From assembly GCA_017640665.1 (NCBI GenBank), contig JAEPQE010000002.1:124001-188000 (forward strand): a stretch of DNA of 64,000 nucleotides. The letters are read 5' to 3'. The stretch is from Balneolaceae bacterium (GTDB lineage: Bacteria; Bacteroidota; Rhodothermia; Balneolales; Balneolaceae). Below the pieces are notes generated by a model, which was given only the letters and a program-made list of their open reading frames with translations, was not told the origin of the DNA and did not search any database. Made by a program: the position numbers and the translations under genes. How positions within the stretch are numbered: position 1 is the stretch's first letter; the number at the start of each line of letters is the position of its first letter. Below, in pieces: positions 63,303 to 64,000 of the stretch.

Positions 63303-64000
63303 ATGAAACACAACTATAGTATCCAGGGAATGAGTTGCAGCGGCTGCAAAGATCATGTAGAACAGGCCCTCAGTAAAGTAATCGGAGTAAATGAAGTTCA
63401 AGTAGATTTAGAAAAAGGAACTGCTGAAATCAAAATGAACTTCGATTTGAGTATTTCTATGCTACAGGATGCGTTGAAAGAAACTGGAGGTCAATACTCT
63501 ATTCGAAAAGCTGACGAACAGTCAACACCAAACCATTCCAATCACAACCAGAATCAACCCAAAAAGGACGGGAATGGAACCGGTAAATTTTACTGCCCCA
63601 TGCAATGTGAAGGCGATAAAATGTATGACGAGCCGGGTGATTGTCCGGTTTGCGGGATGGATTTAGTAGAGGAAGTAAGCATGAATTCTTCGGTAAGTTC
63701 TGCTCAGTATACATGTCCTATGCATCCCGAGGTGATCAAGGATGAACCCGGCTCATGCCCGAAGTGCGGAATGGATCTGGTTCCTAAAGAAGCAGATGAG
63801 TCAGCCGAGGAAAAGAAATACAGAGGACTATTAAAGAAATTCTGGATAGCAGTCGCTTTTACCTTACCTATATTCATTATCGCAATGAGCGAGATGATTC
63901 CTGAGAATCCATTGTATCAGATAATGAATATAAAAATCTGGAACTGGATTCAATTCGGGCTCTCCCTTCCGGTCGTTTTCTATGCCACCTGGATGTTCTT
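63303..64000 (+). CDS. copA: copper-type P1B ATPase, N-terminal part (runs off the window)
   Basis: The first 232 codons of a metal-exporting P1B ATPase are present; the catalytic domain lies outside the window. The N-terminus has an HMA domain (IQGMSCSGCKDHV, C12 and C15) followed by a histidine/asparagine-rich linker and two heavy-metal-binding modules with paired cysteines (YCPMQCEG ... CPVCGMDL, and YTCPMHPE ... CPKCGMDL). The first membrane helices begin near residue 180. This layout is common in Cu+ exporters of Bacteroidota. The upstream HMA-AraC regulator probably controls it. The repeat at 63121-63192 lies between them. Confidence 0.88.
   Translation, partial: MKHNYSIQGMSCSGCKDHVEQALSKVIGVNEVQVDLEKGTAEIKMNFDLSISMLQDALKETGGQYSIRKADEQSTPNHSNHNQNQPKKDGNGTGKFYCPMQCEGDKMYDEPGDCPVCGMDLVEEVSMNSSVSSAQYTCPMHPEVIKDEPGSCPKCGMDLVPKEADESAEEKKYRGLLKKFWIAVAFTLPIFIIAMSEMIPENPLYQIMNIKIWNWIQFGLSLPVVFYATWMF

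Overview
The window looks like the chromosome of a Gram-negative, moderately AT-rich marine-type bacterium of the Bacteroidota/Balneolota (FCB) group; I favour a Balneola- or Gracilimonas-like organism. The grounds are the families present (DUF2723, the YceI/DUF5777 pair, DUF971, LA_2272-type surface repeats, HMA-AraC regulators), the weak Shine-Dalgarno sites, and one good Bacteroidota-type promoter (TTG-N20-TAnnTTTG) before efp. The assignment is an inference from gene content only. I saw no rRNA, tRNA, CRISPR array, insertion sequence or prophage.

Layout. 1-14.8 kb holds mostly housekeeping genes: the end of a SpoU-type RNA methyltransferase, an AbgT-family transporter, metG, a pullulanase-type debranching enzyme, an NSS symporter, efp-accB-accC-gcvH-guaA, a TPR plus periplasmic-binding-fold protein, and convergent mltG. 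15-21.1 kb holds an outer-membrane surface antigen, a 7TM/SpoIIE phosphatase, an HD-domain protein, and a cytochrome c/YceI/DUF5777 cluster.

21.1-36.7 kb is the most distinctive region: eleven closely packed or overlapping minus-strand genes that look like a Pel-type exopolysaccharide operon. In transcription order it encodes a REC/histidine kinase, a REC/GAF-like regulator, a PelF-like glycosyltransferase paralogue, PelF, PelG, a GAF plus degenerate HD-GYP protein, a PelA-hydrolase-like (GH114-like) lipoprotein, a large polytopic membrane protein, a 1307-residue protein joining a PelA-like deacetylase to a PelB-like TPR and outer-membrane barrel, then DUF2752 and TM2 proteins. The inferred job is synthesis (PelF), inner-membrane transport (PelG), deacetylation and trimming, and export of a polysaccharide. 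The usual PelB, PelC, PelD and PelE are missing or replaced.

36.8-60.5 kb is ordinary genome with many envelope proteins: a cold-shock protein, a PagL-like lipid A deacylase, two PPIases, a 16-residue-repeat surface protein, MsrB, an NSS symporter coupled to an exported creatininase-family protein, a DUF2723 membrane protein, YbeY, DUF445, a subtilase lipoprotein, a CrtI-like oxidoreductase, YajQ, a THUMP methyltransferase and an exported TPR protein. 60.6-62.5 kb is one strikingly AT-rich gene with a PIN-like motif and C-terminal membrane segments, probably acquired by transfer. The window ends with an HMA-AraC regulator and the start of a copper-type P1B ATPase. Two or three intergenic gaps hold imperfect palindromes that look like members of a dispersed repeat family.
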